From contig NZ_SPSB01000002.1 in the NCBI RefSeq assembly GCF_004571135.1, positions 868,001 through 932,000 on the forward strand: a stretch of 64,000 bases of DNA, read 5' to 3'. Position 1 is the stretch's first letter. Each line of letters begins with the position of its first letter. The position numbers and the translations under genes were made by a program. Below the pieces are notes generated by a model. It worked only from the letters and a program-made list of their open reading frames with translations. It was not told the DNA's origin and ran no database searches. This document shows positions 37,101 to 43,803 of the stretch, piece after piece. The stretch is from Algoriphagus kandeliae (GTDB lineage: Bacteria; Bacteroidota; Bacteroidia; Cytophagales; Cyclobacteriaceae).

Positions 37101-37186
37101 CCGGCAGCCGTCAATTGACTGAAGTCAATGACCTGACGCTCCCGGTAGGAATACAAACCTTGAATTTCTAGCTGAACCGGAATCAT
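34154..37186 (-). CDS. sbcC: SbcC-type SMC-family nuclease ATPase
   Basis: ATPase subunit of the SbcCD (Rad50-Mre11-like) nuclease that opens hairpins and processes DNA ends. Walker A is GAVGSGKS (residues 35-42). Two long coiled coils flank a zinc hook CPLCG near residue 500. The C-terminal ABC signature is TLSGGQTFQASLCLALALA, with Walker B FFFLDEGFGALD. Length of 1010 aa is normal. Its start overlaps the sbcD stop by 4 bases. Confidence 0.94.
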   Translation of the reverse strand: MIPVQLEIQGLYSYRERQVIDFSQLTAAGLFGIFGAVGSGKSSILEAILLALYGSTERLSDRGEKNSMLNLQSDEVLIRFIFNSGKNNSETFLARYEAKRNKKDPEKVDPATHTFYKKSGNDWEPLEARAEEIVGMKKEHFKQTVIIPQGKFREFIDLTPGPRAEMMKELFGLERFDLAAKTGFLLRTVKDEKIRLETQLQALEAYSEETLKTEKEKLNQLQAEQDQELKKANKLDQEVKSLEKLRDKHRTWKELSITKRELLERKPEIEEKRRIYKDFIQAKTYLRPVWNQLSELQVDAEKYRVSITDSERFALAFEQEISQLKEEEQKLREKNQQRPDRESKIRDLKKVLEIKELRDKMIEASDAIAQITPSQEKLLNKQKQIQQEIEEFSKSLETSPSNDSNLLASLKSQLQSWSDWESQIQEHDRLIGQFEKEEKNVSAFLEKLHYSIPEEFGNTEDWQKAQKQVILNWDERREHLLRNSGLKVHAHLLEDGKPCPLCGSVEHPNPLDQSAQNQAIKEIELQISQEKDLLEKILLIRQQLKEQEIYLQSHRDNLERRRKEKGQLTEKLSKLLESLKEFDLKDQEGLSSRIAELENSNQKREDLLQKIQRKRQESDQVRAELDTIQQKLQQAQLKKESLATAIKTKEEEIKDPTFCKGFFDKNPTVIQDMILRVAHDIEQAAAALESKQKYLQEVQNKATTNLADLKNFKNSLEKAQTKIKELQSEFESLKKEYGFEDEEALIRLFEHSLDAEKTAKEIEQFDRQLDLTENRLQELESEKGVKDFEEELFQELSQQLENLQQSNNARQEEVILLQKEVKVSEQKLQEKAMLKKELERVEKRETYLKELEKLFKGSGFVKYVSSIYLKELCHTANQRFMKLSKNSLSLEIDEDNTFWVIDYLNGGKRRLLKTLSGGQTFQASLCLALALAEKVKALNQADQSFFFLDEGFGALDRNSLRVVFETLKSLRHENRIVGIISHVEELQQEIGVFAQVELDPEKGSQVGYSY

Positions 37187-38412
37187 TTGCTTTCTTCTTG
37201 ACTGATGACTTCCTTAAAAACTTCCATTAATTCTTCATTAGGCTCTTTTCCGCGCACGCTTTCGAAATAGAGTTTGAATAGGCTAAGCATGTCTTTTTCC
37301 AGATCCTCTGCCTTGAGGGTTAATTCATCCCGATCCCGTGTATTTTGTATTTGAGGAATCAAATTGACAATCCCATCATGGGCTTTGAGAATGGCCTTAC
37401 GAGTGGCCGCATCGATGGAGTCTTTTGTTTGATAGGTCAATTCTACAAAGCAATAGGGGTTTTCCTCAAGCCATTGGACCGTTTCTGGTAGCTTGTCAAA
37501 AGTCTTGCGATACAGTGGTCTACCTTTTTTCAAGCCAATAGGCGTGTAGCTAGCGGATTTTCCAGCCTCCAATTCAATCATCACAACCTGTTTTTGCTGG
37601 TCAGCCTCCGAAAAGGAATAGGCAAGGGGACTGCTGGAATAGACGACAGGACAAGGATTTTTATCCACTGCATGGTAGCGATGCAGGTGCCCTAGCGCTG
37701 CATATTGAATCTGTGGAGGGAGATTCTCTGTAAAAAGTGCCTGTGTACCGCCCACATGTAGGATGGGGCGCTCGGATTCAGGTTCGGGCTCTGGGGCTTC
37801 CCCTTCTTTGACAAAAAAGAAATGTCCCAAAAAGAGATTTACGCCACGTTGATCACAATAGCGCTCTGCTAAATCTTGCCATTTTTCAGAAAGAATTTTC
37901 CGCAGTTCCGCTTCCCGATTTTCTTCCCCGAGATAGGTTTTCAGACTCACTTCATGCGCATAGGGCGCTAAAATTATTCGGATGGGATCTTCGAAAGTAG
38001 GGAGTTTTACTTCTATAAATCCACTTTCGGAATGAAGGACTTCAACCCCTGACTCCAATTTTCCTGTGGGAATAACGGTATCATAGCGACTATAGAAAAA
38101 GATCCCCATCTCTCGGGCCAAAGGATCCGGTGCTTCCACAAATTGACTGCTATCATGATTGCCAGAGATAGCGATGATTGGACGGGTTCCGTTTTTGGAA
38201 AGTCGATGAAGGGTTTTATAAAGAAGTTCTACTGCTTCATGGGAAGGATTAAATGAATCAAAAATATCACCGGCTAGCAGAACTAGATCCGCCTGCTCCC
38301 GATCGGCAATCTGACAGATTTCATCAAGAACCAGCTTTTGCTCATCCAAGCGGGAATATTCCTGTAAGCGCTTACCTAGATGCCAGTCAGCTGTATGAAG
38401 AATTTTAAGCAT
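37183..38412 (-). CDS. sbcD: SbcD-type exonuclease
   Basis: Mre11-like metallophosphoesterase subunit, 409 residues. Phosphoesterase motifs: ILHTADWHLGK, LLAGDIFDSFNP, AISGNHDSSQF, and ALGHLHRYH near residue 250. A C-terminal capping domain follows. It lies upstream of and overlaps sbcC; the pair forms one transcript. Upstream is the AT-rich spacer of the peptide cassette on the other strand. Confidence 0.94.
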   Translation of the reverse strand: MLKILHTADWHLGKRLQEYSRLDEQKLVLDEICQIADREQADLVLLAGDIFDSFNPSHEAVELLYKTLHRLSKNGTRPIIAISGNHDSSQFVEAPDPLAREMGIFFYSRYDTVIPTGKLESGVEVLHSESGFIEVKLPTFEDPIRIILAPYAHEVSLKTYLGEENREAELRKILSEKWQDLAERYCDQRGVNLFLGHFFFVKEGEAPEPEPESERPILHVGGTQALFTENLPPQIQYAALGHLHRYHAVDKNPCPVVYSSSPLAYSFSEADQQKQVVMIELEAGKSASYTPIGLKKGRPLYRKTFDKLPETVQWLEENPYCFVELTYQTKDSIDAATRKAILKAHDGIVNLIPQIQNTRDRDELTLKAEDLEKDMLSLFKLYFESVRGKEPNEELMEVFKEVISQEESK

Positions 38413-38584
38413 AAAAAGAATGAAATTTTCTTTATCGAAAGTAGCCCTAAAAGCTCAGGAAGTCAATTTACATTTTCAAACTGACAAAAGCTGTCATAAT
38501 CATTCAAGACGAACTTATTCTAGAAAAGTATTTTGAGTATTTGGGGTGTTAAATTTTTAAGGTAATACTATAAAAGAGCGTAAC

Positions 38585-38592
38585 TATATTTG
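38585..38592 (+). promoter_or_regulatory. Candidate -7 box of peptide cassette 1
   Basis: TATATTTG matches TAnnTTTG and lies in the AT-rich 38413-38713 spacer. A start near 38599 would give an untranslated leader of about 115 bases that includes the conserved 33-nt element. No clear -33 box is seen. Confidence 0.35.
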
Positions 38593-38649
38593 TATTATTA
38601 GTTTGAAATAAATATATTGAAAATTCAAAGATCCAAAAGCTGGCCGGTG

Positions 38650-38682
38650 ATCGATTTTTCCCCGGAGTCAGGGTGGCTTCGG
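38650..38682 (+). repeat. Conserved 33-nt leader element, copy 1
   Basis: All 33 bases are identical to the element at 41114-41146, while most of the surrounding sequence differs. It can form a hairpin with CCGGAG (38662-38667) pairing to CTTCGG (38677-38682) across a 9-nt loop containing GGGTGG; the C-run before the stem could pair with that loop. It ends 31 bases before the peptide ATG, so it is probably a structured 5'-UTR element. No known riboswitch class was recognised. Confidence 0.7.
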
Positions 38683-38713
38683 AAATACATGTTTTATCTA
38701 AAATCTAATAAAA

Positions 38714-38962
38714 ATGAGAAAGTCAATTTTAAAACTTGGAGTTTTAGGCTTATTCCTGTTCTCTGTATTTTTTATCAATGTTACAGAGATTGATGCACAA
38801 TCGTCAAGCACTTGGTATGAAGTTGAATACACAACTTCTATAACTAGCAGTGGCATTTATTTGGTTACTACTTGTACAAATATTCAAGGTTCTGCTTGTA
38901 ACATGCCTGGTTCTGTTCATAGAACAGATTTATCACCAATAATATCTAGGATTGGTGTTTGA
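38714..38962 (+). CDS. Small secreted peptide of cassette 1 (NVEAL-like)
   Basis: An 82-residue protein with a signal region MRKSILKLGVLGLFLFSVFF and the word INVTEIDAQS before the mature part. The signal aligns with the second peptide gene (K-S/T-ILKL at the start, AQS at the cleavage area), but the mature sequence does not. The mature part is Ser/Thr-rich with two Cys. Bacteroidota NVEAL peptides have similar size and lie next to propeller lipoproteins; membership is a guess. A terminator-like hairpin follows. Confidence 0.65.
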   Translation: MRKSILKLGVLGLFLFSVFFINVTEIDAQSSSTWYEVEYTTSITSSGIYLVTTCTNIQGSACNMPGSVHRTDLSPIISRIGV

Positions 38963-38988
38963 TAGGGTTTAAGTTTTATTTTAATCAT

Positions 38989-39021
38989 GAGCCAATAATT
39001 GAAAAAATTATTGGCTCTTTT
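38989..39021 (+). terminator. Terminator-like hairpin between peptide 1 and its propeller gene
   Basis: A perfect 12-bp stem (GAGCCAATAATT at 38989-39000 with AATTATTGGCTC at 39006-39017, 5-nt loop) is followed by TTTT. It lies 26 bases after the peptide stop and 11 before the downstream start. Partial termination would make far more peptide message than lipoprotein message. Confidence 0.75.
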
Positions 39022-39032
39022 AAGTGCAATTG

Positions 39033-40157
39033 ATGATGAGAATATTTATATTTTTAATTTTATGGGTTATACTCTTGCCCTCTTGTGACTTTAGGGATAA
39101 TAGGTTGGAACAAATAAATTCTTTGCCTTTTTCCGATACTCTTGTAATTGATTTTGAAAATTTACCAATGCCAAATGAAAAAAGTTCTTCAGGCACCCAT
39201 GAAGGACGATTTTATTTTACTTTCAATTTCCTCGATTCTATGGGACTTTATTTTTATGATTTTGTTTCAGAGAAATGGGAGTCTAATTTTTTCCAAAAGC
39301 AAGGTCCCAATGGAATTATAAAAGATGGCCCATTTCTTATTATTAATGATAGTTTAGCCTTTCATCCCTTAATTGGTTTGTCTGGATTTCAATTAGTTAA
39401 TTATCAGGCTAGGCAAGTACAAAATTTTAAATTTCCGGATAATCGTTTTGAAGTAGGTAAAATATCTGATAAGTCGATTCATTTTGATGGTCGATTTATT
39501 CGTTTTCCAGTCTCATTCTCGAAAAGCAATTGGGATGAAGACTACGTATCCGAAGTACCTATTTATGGGGTTTTTGATACATACTCTTCAAATTTTACCT
39601 CACTGATGAAGTATCCGGAAGAGCTTTTTGGTGGTACCTATAGTTTGAATTTTTTATCCAAAACATTTTTGGTTGTAAATGATCATATTTACTTAAATAT
39701 GGCTAAATCACACGAGATTTATAAGTACGATCTGGGTTTAAATCTGGTAGAAGAAATAACTCTTCAGTCACAAAATGTAGATGTATCAAATCCTGGCTTA
39801 CTGAACGATCAAATTCTCAATATGATGAATTCCAAATTGGGGGGAGAGTACTCTTCTCTTTTTGAATCAGACGGCTTTCTTTACAGAACTGTTTCTTATT
39901 TGCCGAATTCATCAAATAATTCAGTAGAGAATTTAAATGGATATATAGAGGTTTTAGAAACATTACGTTTTGAAATTCTTAAATTTTCACTTTCAACAAA
40001 AGTTATTAGTCGATATGATTATTCAGGTTCCCCTACCTCAAAAGGGATTGGAGATGGTTTGGTTTTGAAGAAAAATTCAAATCTATATTTTTGGCTTTTT
40101 GACAAAGTGGAAGACGGAAAAGAAAAATTTGTTTCTCTTTCAAATATTAGCGGTTGA
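39033..40157 (+). CDS. DUF4221-like propeller lipoprotein of cassette 1
   Basis: A 374-residue lipoprotein (start MMRIFIFLILWVILLPSC, lipid Cys near residue 18) with a beta-rich body like DUF4221 proteins of Cytophagales. Examples are NSLPFSDTLVIDFENLP near the start and repeated strand-turn units ending in LYFWLFDKV. DUF4221 members are thought to adopt propeller folds; no enzymatic site is seen. I use ATG 39033 instead of the in-frame GTG at 39024. Directly after its TGA the same frame continues into a homologous propeller tail (40158-40338). Confidence 0.65.
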   Translation: MMRIFIFLILWVILLPSCDFRDNRLEQINSLPFSDTLVIDFENLPMPNEKSSSGTHEGRFYFTFNFLDSMGLYFYDFVSEKWESNFFQKQGPNGIIKDGPFLIINDSLAFHPLIGLSGFQLVNYQARQVQNFKFPDNRFEVGKISDKSIHFDGRFIRFPVSFSKSNWDEDYVSEVPIYGVFDTYSSNFTSLMKYPEELFGGTYSLNFLSKTFLVVNDHIYLNMAKSHEIYKYDLGLNLVEEITLQSQNVDVSNPGLLNDQILNMMNSKLGGEYSSLFESDGFLYRTVSYLPNSSNNSVENLNGYIEVLETLRFEILKFSLSTKVISRYDYSGSPTSKGIGDGLVLKKNSNLYFWLFDKVEDGKEKFVSLSNISG

Positions 40158-40338
40158 AAGTTCAACATCATTTTCGAGAATTCTTCCGCCTCCTTTGATT
40201 TTGATCTTATCAATCAAAAAGTCTATACCTTCGATAGCCAAACTGATCAATTTAAAGTTCATGATCTACCCTTTGAATTTAACTTGAAGGCTTCCCATTT
40301 TTTGGACAATACTAAAATAGACCAAATCAGGTTTTGAT
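40158..40338 (+). pseudogene. Orphan C-terminal tail of a TolB-like propeller lipoprotein
   Basis: In frame with the preceding DUF4221 gene but behind its stop, about 60 codons encode a tail (FDFDLINQKVYTFDSQ, FKVHDLPFEFN, then LKASHFLDNTKIDQIRF). Bases 40200-40276 are identical over 77 nt to 42508-42584, the 3' end of the second propeller gene; over 84 nt (40200-40283) there is one mismatch. Just upstream the similarity drops sharply. It is a remnant or recombination junction left by exchange between the two cassettes, and not a gene with its own start. Confidence 0.8.
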
Positions 40339-40359
40339 TATGACTATTACTACTATTAC

Positions 40360-40408
40360 GGGTGTTAATTGTGGGTAACTTCGGAGAAGTTATCCACTGT
40401 TAACGCCC
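40360..40408. repeat. Long imperfect hairpin at the end of the transposase remnant
   Basis: Two 23-base arms around a GGA loop match at 19 of 23 positions (for example GTGGGTAACTTC against GAAGTTATCCAC). It overlaps the transposase stop codon. It may be an insertion-sequence end structure or a transcription-blocking hairpin. Confidence 0.55.
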
Positions 40409-40724
40409 ATTGCTTTGCAAACTCAACCGGAGAATAGTCATTCAGACTTCCATGTGGTCGATTCTGATTGTAATCTTCCACCCATTCCCTGGTAATTTCT
40501 CTTACTTCCTGTATCGAGACAAATGAATAGTAGTCCAATACTTCTGTTCGGTAAGTTTTATTGAACCGTTCCACAAAGGCATTTTGCATCGGTTTTCCGG
40601 GTTGGATAAATAGGATTTTTACTTGGTTTGTTTCCGCCCAAGCCCTGAGTGGTTCTGCGATGAATTCCGGACCATTATCGACTCTAATCCATGACCGCCT
40701 TCCGAAAAACTCCAGAAGGATCAT
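40365..40724 (-). mobile_element. IS3-family transposase (OrfB) remnant, 3' part only
   Basis: About 119 residues of the integrase core remain. WIRVDNGPEF holds the second catalytic Asp, and NAFVERFNKTYRTEVLDYY holds the Glu exactly 36 positions later, giving the D(35)E signature of IS3 elements. NQNRPHGSLNDYSP is the usual C-terminus. The first catalytic Asp, OrfA and the left end are missing; the frame is blocked by a stop upstream near 40759. The element is dead and marks a past insertion between the two peptide cassettes. Confidence 0.85.
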
Positions 40725-40726
40725 TG

Positions 40727-40932
40727 ATTTGTCAAGGCATGTAGCCTCCCTGCTTCAGATGTTCGATGATGGAATAGCACAGGTCAAGATTGAAATGGCT
40801 TCGATAGATGCCATGAATGATTTGTATGATCAATTCGAAGGGGAAGCGCACGGGACCTTAAGGATTCGGTACTTTGAGGAGGCTGTTTTATTTCGAAAAA
40901 GACCGGTTTCCTGGGCTTGGCCGATTTGGTAA
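40727..40932 (+). other. Unidentified gene fragment abutting the IS remnant
   Basis: On the plus strand an open stretch without its own start reads SLLQMFDDGIAQVKIEMASI and ends in FRKRPVSWAWPIW. The first part faintly resembles the C-terminus of zinc-type alcohol dehydrogenases. The minus strand is also open for about 40 codons (ending HLKQGGYMP). I cannot decide which, if either, was coding. It is probably debris carried in or cut by the insertion. Confidence 0.35.
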
Positions 40933-41113
40933 GGGCATGATTCTTTGAAAAATAGGACTATTTTAAAACTAAAATTATTCAATCCTTAAAAAATATTTCT
41001 AATTGATTGTCAACAATTTAAATCAACTAATTATTTTTATTTATTAAGACAACTTGCAGGCTTAGGAATTAGGTTTTAGTTTAGACGAAGAAAGATCAAG
41101 GTACTGGCCAATC

Positions 41114-41146
41114 ATCGATTTTTCCCCGGAGTCAGGGTGGCTTCGG
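41114..41146 (+). repeat. Conserved 33-nt leader element, copy 2
   Basis: Identical to 38650-38682, with the same CCGGAG/CTTCGG hairpin, and placed 30 bases before the start codon of the second peptide gene (31 in copy 1). Sequence before it (from 40933) is AT-rich spacer without genes; sequence after it is similar but diverged. The match of position and sequence points to a functional untranslated leader. Confidence 0.7.
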
Positions 41147-41176
41147 TCTGCGATGTTTTATTAAAACCAAACAAAA

Positions 41177-41412
41177 ATGAAAAGACTATTTTAAAACTAT
41201 CAATCTTAAGTATGCTTCTCATTGGGGTTTATTTTTTAATCCCAACTGAAAGTGAAGCTCAAAGTGATTGTATTCCTTCTGGTTGTTGGAAAACGATAAC
41301 TCAACGAAATGGCTGGCCAGCCATGTATTGTGACACTTGCACCTATATAGAAAATAGTATGGGAGTGGGAACGGATACAGGCCTTTGCTATCAATGTCCT
41401 GGTATAGGTTAA
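41177..41412 (+). pseudogene. Small cysteine-rich secreted peptide of cassette 2, frameshifted near its start
   Basis: The ATG at 41177 sits exactly where the first cassette has its start but runs into a stop after five codons (MKRLF). One more A in the following A-run would give MKKTILKLSILSMLLIGVYF, a normal signal peptide matching cassette 1. The mature part (after SEAQS) has six cysteines, in DCIPSGCW, YCDTCTY and LCYQCP. Either the gene is recently inactivated, or it is switched by A-tract length, or the base is a sequencing error. ATG 41212 would give a truncated form. Confidence 0.65.
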
Positions 41413-41472
41413 ATAATTTATATAAAGTAAGGCACAATTCCGTGGAAAGTGTGCCCATCAAAAACTTAAATA

Positions 41473-42594
41473 ATGAAAATTAAATCTAGACTCAAGCAAT
41501 TAGTATTTTTAGTATGGACTGTGCTCATGGCCTGCTCTCAAAACGCCGATGATAAGGTTTTTGTCCAGGCGGTACCCCAAAACCCCAATTTTATGACCTT
41601 TGATTCTGTTTATTTGGTCAATAAGTTTCCAAAAATTCACAGTATCGAAAAGGGAGTAAGCTTAGGGAAGGAATTTATTGGAATGAAAGATTTTGAGATC
41701 ATAGATAGTCTCATGGTCGTTTCTACATCTTTTCAAAAGTTTTGGAGTATTTACCAACTTCCTAGCTTTGATTCCTTGGGTAGTTTTCTGTCCTTAGGAG
41801 AAGGGCCAAAGGAATTTTCCTACCCGTCAATTGCTTCAGATAAGGTCCTTTTTCAATCGGAAGGGAATGATATTACAGCCTTGATTTATCAATTCTCAAA
41901 AGGAAACTTACTAAAATTCAACCTAAATCAATCTATACAATTAGGACAGGATAGCCTGGAGTTAGTTGACTATGATTTGCCACTATTTCTTTTTGATTTT
42001 TTGATTCTGGAGTCTGATCATTATTATCTAAGACAACCTGAAAATCAGGAGACAAAACAAAATCGGTATTTGCTATCTCAAGGTCAATTGTCCACCAATG
42101 TACTTCTTGATCAGCTAAATCGGGCGGAAGTTTCCAATGGAATGTTAAATATGTCATTGATGGCATCGATGACAAGGCTTAGTCCTGATCGAAATAAAAT
42201 CTTGGAGATGTATTTTCGTCTGAATTACTTTAATCTATACGCCTTGGATGGTTCTTTGAAGAAAACGATTGCTATCGAACCGATGCTCGATGATCTGAGT
42301 CTCCTTGAAAAAGTCCCTCAACCTGAGCGCAATTATCGATTTTCAGATGTTCGGGCTTATGACGATTTCTTTGCGCTTTTACATCTAAATGAATTGGAGC
42401 AGGATTTTGCTACTGGTCGAAAGTCTTTTCCCGAAATCCTGATTTTTGATTGGGAGGGAAACCCGATTTCGAAATTAGTCTTTGAGGATTTCTTCACTTC
42501 TTTCGACTTTGATCTTATCAATCAAAAAGTCTATACCTTCGATAGCCAAACTGATCAATTTAAAGTTCATGATCTACCCTTTGATTTTAACTGA
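41473..42594 (+). CDS. TolB-like 6-bladed propeller lipoprotein of cassette 2
   Basis: A 373-residue lipoprotein (signal LVFLVWTVLMACSQN, lipid Cys about residue 21). The body has the BF3164/TolB_like pattern GMKDFEIIDSLMVVSTSFQ followed by SFLSLGEGPKEFSYPS, then further strands to FDFDLINQKVYTFDSQ. Such proteins sit on the periplasmic side of the envelope; partners are unknown. It lies 60 bases after the peptide gene with a weak hairpin (41431-41455) between them, the same order as cassette 1. Its 3' end is duplicated at 40200-40283. Confidence 0.72.
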   Translation: MKIKSRLKQLVFLVWTVLMACSQNADDKVFVQAVPQNPNFMTFDSVYLVNKFPKIHSIEKGVSLGKEFIGMKDFEIIDSLMVVSTSFQKFWSIYQLPSFDSLGSFLSLGEGPKEFSYPSIASDKVLFQSEGNDITALIYQFSKGNLLKFNLNQSIQLGQDSLELVDYDLPLFLFDFLILESDHYYLRQPENQETKQNRYLLSQGQLSTNVLLDQLNRAEVSNGMLNMSLMASMTRLSPDRNKILEMYFRLNYFNLYALDGSLKKTIAIEPMLDDLSLLEKVPQPERNYRFSDVRAYDDFFALLHLNELEQDFATGRKSFPEILIFDWEGNPISKLVFEDFFTSFDFDLINQKVYTFDSQTDQFKVHDLPFDFN

Positions 42595-42689
42595 GCTAAT
42601 TATCACTTGAGTTTTGGTTTGGATTGAGAAAAAGGAAAATTACTTTCACCTTTTTTAACAGCTTTTTTCTGTGAGCAGGTTTGAAACCT

Positions 42690-42711
42690 ACTAATAAATT
42701 ATTTTATTAGT
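42690..42711. promoter_or_regulatory. Palindrome upstream of the RND efflux operon
   Basis: Perfect 9-bp arms ACTAATAAA (42690-42698) and TTTATTAGT (42703-42711) around TTAT, 18 bases before the adaptor ATG. It could be a repressor operator for the pump operon. No regulator gene is adjacent and no poly-T terminator follows. Confidence 0.45.
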
Positions 42712-42729
42712 GGTCTAACGATTGTTTAG

Positions 42730-43800
42730 ATGAAAAACTACCACTATTTAGCCCTGATTTGTTTGCTGGGTCTTAACTTTTCCTGTAAGGAAGACGCTGA
42801 AAAACAGGAGGAAATTCCTGCTGAATCTTTTCGAAATGAAGTAGCTGCTACGGAAGTGCGAGTGGCTCTGGCTGAAACAAAAAGCTTTGACTACCTGATC
42901 AATGCTACCGGAAAGCTGGAAGCAGCAGCTCAGGTCAAAGCTGTTATCGAGCAGCCGGGATACCTGATCGAATTGCCTATACGCGAAGGACAAGCTGTCT
43001 CCAAAGGGCAAGTCATTGCCAAGCTCGATCCTACTGAAGCAGAAATCAGGCTTGAAAAGGCCAAAATCTCACTTCAAAATGCCTTGGCCGCTTATGAAAA
43101 TGATAAGCTTGGCTTTTCCCGTGATTTTGCCTCCGGTGATGAAGAACGAAAAGCCTTTCTGGAGCAGCAGCTAAAGGCCAAAAACGGAGTCTTTTTAGCT
43201 GAGATCGAGTTGAGAGAGGCCCAATTGAACTTGGAAAGATGTGAAGTCAAAGCTCCGATTAGCGGGCGAGTGGCAGACCTGAAATTCAAGATGGGAAGTC
43301 TGATCGCCACAAATTCGGAGCTATGCGAGATCCTCAGTACTTCCAATCTAGAGCTTCGTGTGAAAGTGCTTGAATCAGATATCAGCTTGATTTCAATCAA
43401 TCAAAAAGCAGAGGTCTATCCTGTTTCCAATACGCAGGAGGCTTTGGAAGGTAGGGTCATCGCCATCAATCCCAAAGTAGATGAAAGTGGTTTGGTAGAA
43501 GTAGCTATTCGGCTCAGCACTACCCAAAATCTCCTTCCCGGTATGAATGCAAGAGCCATTATCCGAGCTCCTCAAGCTAATTCCCTTGTCGTTCCCAAAG
43601 ACGCCGTAGTGTATCGCTCCGGTCGGGCTGTGGTATTCACAATTGATAATGATGAGTCCCAGTGGAACTATGTGGAAGTAGGAAGAGACAATGGGCAAGA
43701 AATTGAAATTTTGGATGGAATCGAGGCTGGTAGTACGGTGATCACCACTAATAACTTGCAGTTGGCGCACCAAGCTCCTGTTCAAATCGTAACTGAATAA
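42730..43800 (+). CDS. RND efflux periplasmic adaptor (membrane fusion lipoprotein)
   Basis: A 356-residue lipoprotein (LLGLNFSCKED; lipid Cys about residue 19) of the HlyD/AcrA family. A lipoyl half (IREGQAVSKGQVIAKLDPTEA), a helical hairpin (about 95-150), the second lipoyl half (VKAPISGRVADLKFKMGSLI) and barrel domains follow in order. It bridges the inner-membrane pump and an outer-membrane channel. It is the first gene of a three-gene operon; the pump starts 3 bases after its stop. Confidence 0.92.
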   Translation: MKNYHYLALICLLGLNFSCKEDAEKQEEIPAESFRNEVAATEVRVALAETKSFDYLINATGKLEAAAQVKAVIEQPGYLIELPIREGQAVSKGQVIAKLDPTEAEIRLEKAKISLQNALAAYENDKLGFSRDFASGDEERKAFLEQQLKAKNGVFLAEIELREAQLNLERCEVKAPISGRVADLKFKMGSLIATNSELCEILSTSNLELRVKVLESDISLISINQKAEVYPVSNTQEALEGRVIAINPKVDESGLVEVAIRLSTTQNLLPGMNARAIIRAPQANSLVVPKDAVVYRSGRAVVFTIDNDESQWNYVEVGRDNGQEIEILDGIEAGSTVITTNNLQLAHQAPVQIVTE

Positions 43801-43803
43801 GCC

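Noticed and set aside
40561..40932. 123-residue plus-strand ORF spanning the IS remnant
   Set aside because: Its first half is antisense to the transposase; only the part after about 40727 might be a gene fragment.
41137..41176. GTG start at 41137 giving a 91-residue peptide
   Set aside because: It would translate the conserved 33-nt leader, whose copy 1 is closed by a stop in the same frame; the leader is more likely untranslated.
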